From: Candidatus Peregrinibacteria bacterium | GTDB lineage: Bacteria > Patescibacteriota > Gracilibacteria > UBA1369 > UM-FILTER-53-11 | Assembly: GCA_016186205.1 (NCBI GenBank) | Contig: JACPMA010000018.1 | Coordinates: 1-41,883 of the forward strand | Reading direction: 5' to 3' | Length of the DNA stretch: 41,883 bases | Shown here: one piece after another, positions 8,349 through 16,043 of the stretch | Numbering within the stretch: the first letter of the stretch is position 1 | Layout of the letters: every line of letters starts with the position of its first letter | The notes under the pieces: generated by a model | Seen by the model: the letters and a program-made list of their open reading frames with translations, nothing else | Database searches by the model: none | Told to the model about the DNA's origin: nothing | Made by a program: the position numbers and the translations under genes

Positions 8349-9458
8349 CTATACCATCGTTTTTTTCCATTCACCCCATTTTTCCTCAATGAATTGCCGG
8401 AGGCTGTTTTCGAAAATGGCGCGGTCGAATTTTTGCGCGTGATTATGTATTGCAGTGGCGTCCCATTTCATGGCGCTAAATTCCAAAATTGTTTTTTTGA
8501 GATTGTCGCGCGTTTGTTCTGTGAAAAATAATCCTGTTGTTCCTGGCACAACCGTTTCAAGCGCGCCGCCGTCACTGTATGCAATCACCGGCTTTCCGCA
8601 GCTCATAGCCTCAAGCGGCGTAATGCCGAAATCTTCTGTCTGCGGAAAAACGAGCGCAATCGCGCGCTGATACATTGCCTCCAGCTCATCGTCCGGAATG
8701 GCACCGACAAAAGTCACAAACCGGCCAGCGCGTTTTTTGAGATTTTTTTCTTTTTTGCCTGTGCCAACTATGACGAGCGGGAGTTTGAGTTCGTTGAAGG
8801 TATCGATGAGTAGATCAAAGCGTTTATATGGCGTGAGGCGGCCTACAGCAAGGTAATATTGCCCGTCTTTTTTAGAGAGTTTGAATTTTTCGGTTTCCAC
8901 AGGAGGATATATCACAGCGGAATTTTTCCGATAATATTTTTGGATGCGTTTTTGGACATGCTCGGAATTGGCGATGAAAAAATCCACTCGCTCCGCCGCA
9001 AGCCTGTCCCACATTCGCAGTTCGTGGAGGATTTTCTTTGCGCGCGTTTTGAAGAGCGGCGGAATGCCGTATTGATCGAAATATTCGTGGCAGCTGTCCC
9101 ATGCATACCGCATGGGAGAGTGGCAATAACAGATATGAAGCGTACGCGGTTTCGTAATGATTCCTTTTGCGCACGAGTGTGAACTCGAAATAACGATGTC
9201 GAATTTCGAGAGATCAAACTGCTCAAAAGCATACGGCATGAGCGGAAGATACATGGCGTGATTTTTGAGCGCGAACGGCATTTTTTGTATGAAAGAAGGT
9301 ATCACTTCGCGCTCGGTGAGCTCCGGGAAATTTTTGCGGTCAAAGATCGCCGTATAAATCGGCGCATGCGGAAACATGTCGGATAGAGTCAAAATGACGC
9401 GCTCCGCTCCTCCTCGCGATATAAGCCAATCGCACACGATCGCAATCCGCAACTTCAT
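8349..9458 (-). CDS. Glycosyltransferase family 4 protein
   Basis: A 369-residue GT-B enzyme. The N-terminal domain begins MKLRIAIVCDWLISRGGAERV, with the GGAE motif typical of GT4. The C-terminal domain has AVGRLTPYKRFDLLID and the nucleotide-sugar binding stretch TEDFGITPLEAMSCGKPVIAY, including the EX7E motif (E-D-FGITPLE). It is a cytoplasmic or membrane-associated retaining glycosyltransferase with unknown donor and acceptor. The start was set at the ATG at 9458 because the homologous region begins there and an extended -10 lies 7 nt upstream, making a leaderless transcript likely. The longer frame from 9485 would run back through the promoter. Confidence 0.9.
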   Translation of the reverse strand: MKLRIAIVCDWLISRGGAERVILTLSDMFPHAPIYTAIFDRKNFPELTEREVIPSFIQKMPFALKNHAMYLPLMPYAFEQFDLSKFDIVISSSHSCAKGIITKPRTLHICYCHSPMRYAWDSCHEYFDQYGIPPLFKTRAKKILHELRMWDRLAAERVDFFIANSEHVQKRIQKYYRKNSAVIYPPVETEKFKLSKKDGQYYLAVGRLTPYKRFDLLIDTFNELKLPLVIVGTGKKEKNLKKRAGRFVTFVGAIPDDELEAMYQRAIALVFPQTEDFGITPLEAMSCGKPVIAYSDGGALETVVPGTTGLFFTEQTRDNLKKTILEFSAMKWDATAIHNHAQKFDRAIFENSLRQFIEEKWGEWKKTMV

Positions 9459-9465
9459 CTCCAGA

Positions 9466-9474
9466 ATTATACCA
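9466..9474 (-). promoter_or_regulatory. Extended -10 promoter of the GT4 gene
   Basis: TGGTATAAT on the minus strand ends 7 nt before the ATG at 9458. No -35 is visible because that position lies in the GC-rich palindrome at 9483-9529. Transcription would begin at or next to the start codon. Confidence 0.6.
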
Positions 9475-9482
9475 GAGTAAGG

Positions 9483-9529
9483 CAAAGCGGGGCGCAGGCC
9501 TACGAAAAAAAATCCTGCGCCCCGCTTTG
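9483..9529. repeat. Short palindromic element (16-bp arms)
   Basis: A perfect 16-bp inverted repeat (9483-9498 with 9514-9529) encloses 15 nt that on the minus strand read A, T8, CGTAGG. The junction GGA-T(n)-CGTAG is shared with the left arm of the 181-nt element at 8165, so it looks like a collapsed member of the same family. It lies between the PrsW gene and the GT4 gene and may serve as terminator for the PrsW operon. Confidence 0.7.
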
Positions 9530-9533
9530 TATA

Positions 9534-10829
9534 CTAGTCCGTAAATAACTTCGACAGCGCATCGAACATTCGCCTCAATTTTTCCCGATCCATGGCTTTG
9601 TCGAGAAGCACTTTTGCGCCTTGGCTGTTCGGATTGCGCTCGAGCAAGCGGTTGGCCACATCGAGCGCCTGCTTGTATTTTCCTTCGCGATACCACTGAT
9701 CCATCAATTCCAGCACCACCTTTTCATCCTGCATAGGCAGCAATACGGTTTGCGCCGCCGCGCCTCCACCCGCAGCTTTAAGTCCTTTTTCTTCATCTCT
9801 GAATACATCTTTCAATGTTGTATAGAAATGTTTAAGTTCCTGATTATCCCCTGCTTTTGCGCGGAAAAGTTTTACAACATTGTTATCCGGATCGCGCGCC
9901 AATAATCTATCGCAGATCTGAATCACTTCCATGTATTTGCCTTCCCGCGTCCACATGCCGAGAAGTTCCATCACTACATCTTGATCGCGCGACGCCATAG
10001 TACTGCTGCGCCGTTTTCCGATAGAAAAGAGAAGATGCCCGGATTTCGTTTGTAAAAGGTAAGCGATATAGGCAGCTCCAAAAACTACTATAAGAATAGA
10101 AGGCAGTTTGTGTTCAAGGTCGAGCGATACATTGAATGCAGCATGGAGTCCCATGGCAAGGAGCAAACCGGTCAGATTTTTGAATTCACGCACGACTTGA
10201 TATGTCATTTTTCCTGTTATTTTTGCGATCCATCGGGCAAAACTGAATTCACGTCCCTCCCAGCGCGCAAATTCCGTAATGTCTGATGCAAATTTTCCGA
10301 CGCCGAAGTAGTATCCGAAAATGCCGGAAAAAAGCATGTGTCCGGCCATGGTAAAGAGCGATCGGAAAATGAATGTTGAAAAGAGATCGCCATAGCCGAA
10401 CGACGGATTCGTCCATACGTTATAAAAATAAAAAATGTTTTCCGCAAAAGCAAAACCGAGCCCTGCGCAGAGCGAGAGCTTGAGCGCTGAAGTAATGGTC
10501 TGAAAATATTCCGGATGCCGTTTATCTACAACTCGAACGATCACGTTTTTCGCAAGTTCCTCAATAATGCCCACAACGATATTTGTTAAAAGCGCCGCGA
10601 GCGCAATTTGTTCCACCGTGCTGTTGATTTCCGAATAAATATCGAGCTGCGGATATCGATCAAAGAGCCATATAAGAATAAAAGGCGGAATGACCGCAAG
10701 AGTGCCGAGAAGAAATGTCTTTATATAAAGGCTTTTTTCCTCGCCTTCGCGATGGATGATTTCAATCCAGATAATTACCGGAAAAGCCGCAAGGATGGTG
10801 CTTGCAATGGCTGGAAACCAAGAAGACAT
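9534..10829 (-). CDS. PrsW family intramembrane metalloprotease with C-terminal helical repeats
   Basis: A 431-residue protein with about eight membrane segments in residues 1-260. The PrsW motifs are present: EELAK (E90, E91), GFAFAENIFYFYN (E130), AGHM (H164) and GLHAAFN (H229). These form the proposed metal site of this CPBP-related group. In Bacillus subtilis PrsW performs site-1 cleavage of the anti-sigma factor RsiW. The cytoplasmic tail (about 285-431) has two TPR-like units that both read WxREGKYxxxxxxxxRLLxRxP, suggesting a protein-binding arm. It is the last gene of a four-gene operon, 9 nt after the STAS gene. Its place beside an anti-sigma-type kinase and antagonist suggests membrane signalling. 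Confidence 0.88.
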   Translation of the reverse strand: MSSWFPAIASTILAAFPVIIWIEIIHREGEEKSLYIKTFLLGTLAVIPPFILIWLFDRYPQLDIYSEINSTVEQIALAALLTNIVVGIIEELAKNVIVRVVDKRHPEYFQTITSALKLSLCAGLGFAFAENIFYFYNVWTNPSFGYGDLFSTFIFRSLFTMAGHMLFSGIFGYYFGVGKFASDITEFARWEGREFSFARWIAKITGKMTYQVVREFKNLTGLLLAMGLHAAFNVSLDLEHKLPSILIVVFGAAYIAYLLQTKSGHLLFSIGKRRSSTMASRDQDVVMELLGMWTREGKYMEVIQICDRLLARDPDNNVVKLFRAKAGDNQELKHFYTTLKDVFRDEEKGLKAAGGGAAAQTVLLPMQDEKVVLELMDQWYREGKYKQALDVANRLLERNPNSQGAKVLLDKAMDREKLRRMFDALSKLFTD

Positions 10830-10838
10830 ATGAGAAAA

Positions 10839-11210
10839 TTATTTCATCACGGCGATTTTGGCTTCGTCCACGCTGCCAACGCACGGAACAAGCTGTGTAA
10901 TACCGACCACTTGGAGAATGTCGGTTATATTCGGCCGCGCGTTTGCAATCAAAATGCCGCCCTTTTTTTCGGAAAGTTTAGAATACCAATCGGTGAGATA
11001 TCCGATCGATTTTGAGTTCATATATTCGAGTTTTTCAAAATCAAAGATGAGAAATAATCCTTGAGGAACGGCATCTATGATGCTGTAGATTTCTTTCGCT
11101 TTATCATCGACATTGCTTTCATCGAGCTGGCCGGCGAATTTGAGGAGTTTTATTTTTTTATCCGGAACGCTTGATGCGATGTCTTCGACCGTAATCGTTA
11201 TTTGAGCCAT
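10839..11210 (-). CDS. STAS domain protein (anti-anti-sigma factor-like)
   Basis: 123 residues forming a single STAS domain. The conserved helix start is YMNSKSIGYL (residues 63-72), at the place of the MDSSGLG/MDSTGLG phosphorylation loop of SpoIIAA and RsbV. The second position of the usual Ser-Ser/Thr pair is Lys (K67), with S66 and S68 on either side, so phosphorylation by the neighbouring kinase is plausible but the site is not canonical. Homologues bind an RsbW-type kinase and so free its partner. It lies 5 nt after the kinase gene and 9 nt before PrsW. Confidence 0.88.
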   Translation of the reverse strand: MAQITITVEDIASSVPDKKIKLLKFAGQLDESNVDDKAKEIYSIIDAVPQGLFLIFDFEKLEYMNSKSIGYLTDWYSKLSEKKGGILIANARPNITDILQVVGITQLVPCVGSVDEAKIAVMK

Positions 11211-11215
11211 GGTAT

Positions 11216-11746
11216 TTATATTGTTAAGACTATATGGTCCGGCGCGCCCGACATGCTAGGTGATGGAACGGAAAGCGCCGGATTTTTGAGATATTTTTTA
11301 ACTTTTACTTTGAGTCCGCCGTTTGCAAGGTCTTCAAATTGCAATTCATCTGTCCACGCGGCAACGATTTTTGCGAGCCCTCGTCCGCGGATTTCAGTGA
11401 AAGGATATCCCGGTTTACTTCTTTCCGCAACAATTTTCTGTAAATCAGCCGCTTTCATTTTTGTTTTTCCCGTCCCGGAATCCTCGACGACGATTTCAAC
11501 GCTATCGCCCGGATAATTGATGAAGCTGACTTTAATTTCCTGTTTTGTGTTTGAGCCGTGTTCGATTGCATTATTGCAAAGTTCATCTACCACAGATTGG
11601 AACCGGTACGCCCATTGTTCAGAAAAATTCGTCATATTTTTTATCATCGACAAAGTGAAGTCACGGATGCCGGACATAAAATACGCATTTGTCGGCAAAG
11701 TGATGGTAATTTTTACCGGCTCGGGTTTTTCTTGAGGTTGATCCAT
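11216..11746 (-). CDS. RsbW/SpoIIAB-like ATP-binding anti-sigma regulatory kinase
   Basis: 176 residues of the HATPase_c_2 (GHKL) fold. The N box is VVDELCNNAIEHG (E55, N58, N59), the G1 box VEDSGTG (D89) and the G2 box RGRGLAKIV (120-128). In the family these kinases hold a sigma factor or other target and phosphorylate a cognate STAS antagonist. The C-terminal extension of about 30 residues (ALSVPSPSMSGAPDHIVLTI) is low in complexity and of unknown role. It sits between the chorismate mutase and STAS genes with gaps of 6 and 5 nt. No sigma factor gene is present in the window, so the target is unknown. Confidence 0.88.
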   Translation of the reverse strand: MDQPQEKPEPVKITITLPTNAYFMSGIRDFTLSMIKNMTNFSEQWAYRFQSVVDELCNNAIEHGSNTKQEIKVSFINYPGDSVEIVVEDSGTGKTKMKAADLQKIVAERSKPGYPFTEIRGRGLAKIVAAWTDELQFEDLANGGLKVKVKKYLKNPALSVPSPSMSGAPDHIVLTI

Positions 11747-11752
11747 GGTTTT

Positions 11753-12037
11753 TTAAGTTCTTTTTATTATACCAGATTTTTTAGAATAAGAGAAGATGCT
11801 CTGAAATAGCTTTTTGATGAGCTGCATATTGAGTCCATATCTCTTTGCAAGCGCAACGTATTTTTTTAAGAGCGTTTTTTCGCGTTTTTTTTGATTAAGC
11901 GCGTGAAATAAAACTCTTTTCAAAGTTTGAATTTGATTTGTAAATATGAAGCGCTCACGAAGCAGTTTAATAATTTGAATATCAATTGATTCGACTCGTT
12001 TGCGCATTTTTTTAAGCTCCTGTGTGACTTTTTGCAT
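11753..12037 (-). CDS. Stand-alone AroQ-type chorismate mutase domain protein
   Basis: 94 residues, all-alpha. The pattern LKKMRKRVESIDIQIIKLLRERF at the N-terminus and REKTLLKKYVALAKRYGLNMQLIKKLFQSIF in the second half match the type II chorismate mutase fold (R11/R13 region, R27/R29, and a Lys in the middle helix). The reaction would be chorismate to prephenate. No other aromatic pathway gene is near. The protein is very basic (at least 20 Lys/Arg), so a different role of the fold is possible. It is the first gene of the kinase-STAS-PrsW operon. Confidence 0.7.
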   Translation of the reverse strand: MQKVTQELKKMRKRVESIDIQIIKLLRERFIFTNQIQTLKRVLFHALNQKKREKTLLKKYVALAKRYGLNMQLIKKLFQSIFSYSKKSGIIKRT

Positions 12038-12118
12038 ATTGCTTTATTTGGGGCTTCCGTAAATTCTAAAAAAAGAGTATCATATATAGATTAAAATCTA
12101 AATTTCAAAACCAAAACT

Positions 12119-14179
12119 ATGAAAAATTTCTTAAGACTTTTTCTTATTTCATTGCTTGCATTTATTGTATCGGCGCAATCGGTGCGTGCTGCTTTTGATT
12201 TTAGCAGGCTTGCAGCGCTTGATACGGTGGCCGGTTTTGAGACGGTTGTAAAATTGAATGGATTTTCCAGCAAGCAAAATCTTGCAATTAAAATTTCGCG
12301 TCCGGACGGAAGCGAGATCATCAAACAAACCGTTGCGGATTTTAACGGAAATGCGCGCGCGACGATAAGCGGTTATGAAACAAAATTGGCCGGTTCTTAC
12401 AGAGTTGCCGTTGATGGATTTTCCGATGCAACTGTTTTTGAAGTTTTTCCCGGAGAAATGAGTCCGGCAGTTTCAGGCCTCTACGCTTCCAAAACTTTTG
12501 CAGCTGCTAATGGCGTGGATGCTGTTAAAGTAAATGTGCGCATCGTAGATGAATTTGGAAATCCGCTTGAATTCCACGAAGTAAAATTAGTTTCCAGCCG
12601 TTCATCGGATCGAATCTTTAACGAAACAGCAGAGACCGCCGGCGATGGCATTGCTTCATTTCTTATTTCTTCTCCAGAGGTTGGCGTATCAACTTTCACG
12701 GCTACGGACGAGAGTTCTTCCGAAACTATTTCTGCGCGTTTGAAGATCGTTTTCTTTCGCGCAAAAGGCGTAGCAAAAGCTGTTGGCGGCGATCCGGAAA
12801 CCATTCTTCTTGCGCAATCCGGGATGAGCGCGGCCCGATTTGAAATCGATAATCTCGCTGCGAGTTTGAATGTAAATGAGACGGTGAGTTTTCGCGTGAA
12901 GGCAGTGGATGCTTCAGGTGCGGTTGTAAATTCTTATGCTGGAACAATTATCTTTTCTTCCACGGATCCGAATGCCCAGCTTCCAAGCGCCTATACATTT
13001 CAGCCGGCGGATCAAGGCCAACACACGTTTGATCTCGGTCTTTCTTTCCGCACTGCCGGTTCTCAAAAATTAACCGTGCAGCAACAAGGGAATGCGCTTA
13101 TTCAAGGCGAAAAAACCGTAACCGTAACTACGGTTTCATCTGGCGGCAGCGCAGGACAAGTGCGGATTACGAAGCCGGCCACCGGCACCTACAGTTTGAA
13201 AATTCTTGAAATTGCCGGCGAGGCCACGCCGAATGTAAAAGTGAAACTTTTTGACAACGGTCAGGAAATGACAGAAGTACAAGCGAATTCAGCCGGACGT
13301 TTTTCTTTTAACACGCCGCTTTTGCAGGACGGCCAGCATGTTTTTTCAGCATCGAGCAGCGGCGTGCAATCCGAGTCTGTCACCGTGACGATAGACTCGA
13401 CGCCGGCGCGCGTGGAGCAATTCGATATTTCAAAAACGGATCTCGCGCCGGGCGAATCCGTGGAAATTTCCGTGCGGAGCGATCCTGATTTAAATTCCAT
13501 TCAGGCGACCATGGGCGATTTTATTACTGATTTGGAGCCTGATCCGCAAAATCCGGGAATTTACCGCGGTACTCTTACTGCTCCTGCGCAAGACGGCGAA
13601 TATACCATCAATATTATTATTACGGATAAAGTCGGCAATGTTTCGCCTGCAGCCGAAGCCGGGAAAATCCGCGTAGATGCCGGTTTGAAACCGCCGCCAA
13701 TACCTTCTTTCAGCGTTCCGAGCAAGGTTCAGGGCGCGGAGGCACATCCGGGAAATGCTGCGGTCCAAATAACATGGCAGGCCGCGCAAGCTGCAGCGGG
13801 GATAGCGCAATATCGCATTTACTACGGAACGGATCCGGCGCGCATAACCCTTGTTACGAATACGACTGATGCAAAAACTTCTTGGATTATTCCGAATCTT
13901 CAAAATGGAACGAAATATTATTTTCAAGTCGTCGGCATAGATACGAACGGCAACGAAGGAGATAATCGCAGCGACGTTGTGAATGCTACTCCATCGCCGG
14001 ATGCTGTATTGCCCGGCGGCGGCGGCGGATTGCAGCCGCCTGTGCTTTGCGATCCGATGCCGTGTCCGGTTGCGCCTCCTCCGCCATATACTCCGGAAGA
14101 CGGGCCGGAAGTTTTTGGAATGGTAATAGCAGCGCTTGTAGGGAGCGGGGCTTTGCGGTTTTTGAAAAAACGGAAATAA
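12119..14179 (+). CDS. Secreted, C-terminally anchored Ig-like/fibronectin type III protein
   Basis: 686 residues. A signal peptide at 1-24 (FLRLFLISLLAFIVSAQSVRA) is followed by several beta-sandwich domains. Two invasin/Big-like domains are suggested by VRIVDEFGNPLEFHEVKL and FRVKAVDASGAVVNSYAGTI. Next come bacterial Ig-like units (ITKPATGTYSLKILEIAGEA; FDISKTDLAPGESVEI) and an FN3 domain near 555-640 (AQYRIYYG, WIIPNLQNGTKYYFQVVGID). A Gly/Pro-rich linker leads to a C-terminal anchor (VFGMVIAALVGSGALRFLKKRK): a membrane span, then a basic tail. It is exported and presumably tethered to the cytoplasmic membrane, facing out. The binding partner is unknown. It is transcribed divergently from the chorismate mutase operon. 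Confidence 0.85.
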   Translation: MKNFLRLFLISLLAFIVSAQSVRAAFDFSRLAALDTVAGFETVVKLNGFSSKQNLAIKISRPDGSEIIKQTVADFNGNARATISGYETKLAGSYRVAVDGFSDATVFEVFPGEMSPAVSGLYASKTFAAANGVDAVKVNVRIVDEFGNPLEFHEVKLVSSRSSDRIFNETAETAGDGIASFLISSPEVGVSTFTATDESSSETISARLKIVFFRAKGVAKAVGGDPETILLAQSGMSAARFEIDNLAASLNVNETVSFRVKAVDASGAVVNSYAGTIIFSSTDPNAQLPSAYTFQPADQGQHTFDLGLSFRTAGSQKLTVQQQGNALIQGEKTVTVTTVSSGGSAGQVRITKPATGTYSLKILEIAGEATPNVKVKLFDNGQEMTEVQANSAGRFSFNTPLLQDGQHVFSASSSGVQSESVTVTIDSTPARVEQFDISKTDLAPGESVEISVRSDPDLNSIQATMGDFITDLEPDPQNPGIYRGTLTAPAQDGEYTINIIITDKVGNVSPAAEAGKIRVDAGLKPPPIPSFSVPSKVQGAEAHPGNAAVQITWQAAQAAAGIAQYRIYYGTDPARITLVTNTTDAKTSWIIPNLQNGTKYYFQVVGIDTNGNEGDNRSDVVNATPSPDAVLPGGGGGLQPPVLCDPMPCPVAPPPPYTPEDGPEVFGMVIAALVGSGALRFLKKRK

Positions 14180-14185
14180 AGAGCG

Positions 14186-14220
14186 GCGCTTCTCTATGTT
14201 ATAATAAGAGCGCGTTTTTT
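14186..14220 (+). promoter_or_regulatory. Extended -10 promoter of yggT-cysS within a terminator-like hairpin
   Basis: TGTTATAAT (14197-14205) is an extended -10, 19 nt before the yggT ATG. It lies in the loop of a short stem GCGCT/AGCGC (14186-14190 with 14209-14213) followed by a T6 run, which could end transcription of the upstream surface-protein gene. Confidence 0.5.
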
Positions 14221-14224
14221 CCTT

Positions 14225-14488
14225 ATGTTCCAAACCTATCTTTCCTATTTTATTTCCGTGTTTACGCAAATCCTAATATTCGCCATTTTTGCGCGCGTGG
14301 TCCTTTCGTGGCTCCGCGTGCCGCCAAGAGGATTTCTTTTTGTCGTGATTGTGGAATCCACCGAACCAATTTTAAGCGTTTTTCGAAGAATCATTCCGCC
14401 GATTGGCGGCGTGCTTGATCTCTCCCCTCTTTTTGCATTCCTCGCGCTCGATCTAATTCGCAGCATCCTTCTTCGTTTGATCGCATGA
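14225..14488 (+). CDS. YggT family membrane protein
   Basis: 87 residues with two hydrophobic segments (residues 5-28 and 62-86) around a basic loop containing ESTEPILSVFRRIIPPIGGVLDLSPLFAFLALDL. The EPILxxxRxxIPxxGGxDxSP pattern is the YggT signature. Members are small integral membrane proteins, often in cell-division or shape clusters; their biochemical role is not settled. The stop TGA overlaps the ATG of cysS by 4 nt, so translation is probably coupled. Confidence 0.9.
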   Translation: MFQTYLSYFISVFTQILIFAIFARVVLSWLRVPPRGFLFVVIVESTEPILSVFRRIIPPIGGVLDLSPLFAFLALDLIRSILLRLIA

Positions 14489-15861
14489 AAATTTACAACA
14501 CGCTGTCGCAGAAAAAAGAAACATTCGTTTCGTTAAAAAAAGGCGCCGTCGGAATGTATGTATGCGGGCCAACGGTTTATGACGTTGGTCATCTTGGCCA
14601 TGCGCGGGCCGCAGTTTCATTTGATGTAATTCGGCGCTATCTGCAATATAAAGGTTTCAAAGTGACTTTCGTCAGCAATGTAACCGATGTTGATGACAAA
14701 ATGATCAAGCGTGCAGCACAGGAAAATATTACAGAGGCCGAACTGGCTGCAAAAATTATCCCTGAATATATAAAAGATTACGGAGCGCTTCGGGTTTTGT
14801 CTCCGGATCATCAGCCTCGTGCAACTGAATATATTCCGCGCATGACGGCGCTCACAGAACTTTTGCTCAAAAAAGGCGCGGCGTATGCCACTGAAGACGG
14901 AATTTATTTTGAAGTTTCAAAATTCAAGGAATACGGAAAACTTTCACATAAACATTTGGACGAGTTGCAAGCCGGTGCGCGTATTACGGTGGATGAAAAA
15001 AAGAAAAACCCGGAAGATTTTGCTTTGTGGAAAAAAGAAAAACCCGGAGAACCTGCGTGGAAGGGTCCGCTCGGCATGCAAGGCCGTCCGGGATGGCACA
15101 TCGAATGCAGCGCCATGAGCATGGATTTGCTTGGTGAGACGTTTGATATTCATGGCGGCGGAATTGATCTGCAGTTTCCGCACCATGAAAATGAAATTGC
15201 GCAGAGCGAAATGGCCACAGGCAAGCCTTTTGCAAAGTATTGGCTCCACAACGGGCATATTCAAGTGAACCGGGAAAAAATGAGCAAATCGCTCGGAAAT
15301 TTTTTCACCATTAAAGATATACTCGCAAAATATCATCCGGCCGTGGTGCGGTATTTTCTGCTTTCAACGCACTACCGCATGCCGATAGATTTTTCAGACA
15401 GCCTGCTTGAGCAGGCGAAAAAAAGCCTGCAAAGACTTCATGATTTTATGCGGCGGCTGGAGCAAAAAGCGGACGGGAAAGGCGGTTTTGTCGTTCCCGT
15501 CTTACACAAAGCAGAAAAAACATTTGTATCGGCAATGGATGATGATTTTGAAATTGCCAAGGCGCTCGCTGCGATTTTTGAATTAGTGAATGAAATCAAT
15601 CGTCTCCTTGATGAGAAAAAAGTTTCACAGCGCGAAGTGGATGATGTACGAAATCAAATTGGGCGATTTAATTCCGTGCTGGATGTTTTTAGTATTGATG
15701 ATGAATTGACCAGCGAGGTTGAAAAACTTATTGAGGAACGGAATGAGGCGAGACAGAAAAAAGATTTCAAGCGCTCGGACGAAATTCGAAAGCAGCTTGA
15801 AAAGCTAGGCGTTATTTTAGAGGATACAGAAGGCGGGACTTTGTGGAAAAAGGCGCTATAA
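14485..15861 (+). CDS. cysS: Cysteine--tRNA ligase
   Basis: 458 residues, a normal length for this class I synthetase. [21 protein letters not shown] gives the zinc-binding C27 and the HIGH variant HLGH (36-39). [10 protein letters not shown] and [11 protein letters not shown] supply the other zinc-region residues, and KMSKSLGNF (near 265-269) is the second ATP motif. The C-terminal anticodon region includes the helical [24 protein letters not shown]. The enzyme charges tRNA-Cys in the cytoplasm. It is translated from an ATG overlapping the yggT stop, and no separate promoter is seen. It ends just before palindromic element 3. Confidence 0.97.
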   Translation: MKIYNTLSQKKETFVSLKKGAVGMYVCGPTVYDVGHLGHARAAVSFDVIRRYLQYKGFKVTFVSNVTDVDDKMIKRAAQENITEAELAAKIIPEYIKDYGALRVLSPDHQPRATEYIPRMTALTELLLKKGAAYATEDGIYFEVSKFKEYGKLSHKHLDELQAGARITVDEKKKNPEDFALWKKEKPGEPAWKGPLGMQGRPGWHIECSAMSMDLLGETFDIHGGGIDLQFPHHENEIAQSEMATGKPFAKYWLHNGHIQVNREKMSKSLGNFFTIKDILAKYHPAVVRYFLLSTHYRMPIDFSDSLLEQAKKSLQRLHDFMRRLEQKADGKGGFVVPVLHKAEKTFVSAMDDDFEIAKALAAIFELVNEINRLLDEKKVSQREVDDVRNQIGRFNSVLDVFSIDDELTSEVEKLIEERNEARQKKDFKRSDEIRKQLEKLGVILEDTEGGTLWKKAL

Positions 15862-15864
15862 CGC

Positions 15865-16043
15865 GAAGCTTTTGGTTCCCGCGGTTGCCGAGCAAGGACG
15901 TTGAGCGGCAGTTGCAGCAATATGAGTGACGGTTGACCAACTGCCGCGAACCGAGGCGAGGTATATGAGAATAATTGCTGGGAATATTGTACGCGGTAGG
16001 CCGAGCCGGTCCGAGCGAGGTAATCCGGCAATCAAAAGCTTTC
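15865..16043. repeat. Nested palindromic element of about 179 nt (element 3)
   Basis: The outer arms are interrupted: AGCTTTTG (15867-15874) with CAAAAGCT (16033-16040), and TTGCCG (15885-15890) with CGGCAA (16026-16031). Inside is a perfect 10-bp stem, GCGGCAGTTG (15905-15914) with CAACTGCCGC (15938-15947). It fills the space between the convergent cysS and murC stops. Length and layout resemble elements 1 and 2, but the arm sequence differs and the pairing is weaker. Confidence 0.6.

Noticed and set aside
9459-9485. Nine extra N-terminal residues of the GT4 protein
   Set aside because: They would be encoded by the promoter -10 region; the family N-terminus starts at MKLRIAIVCDW.
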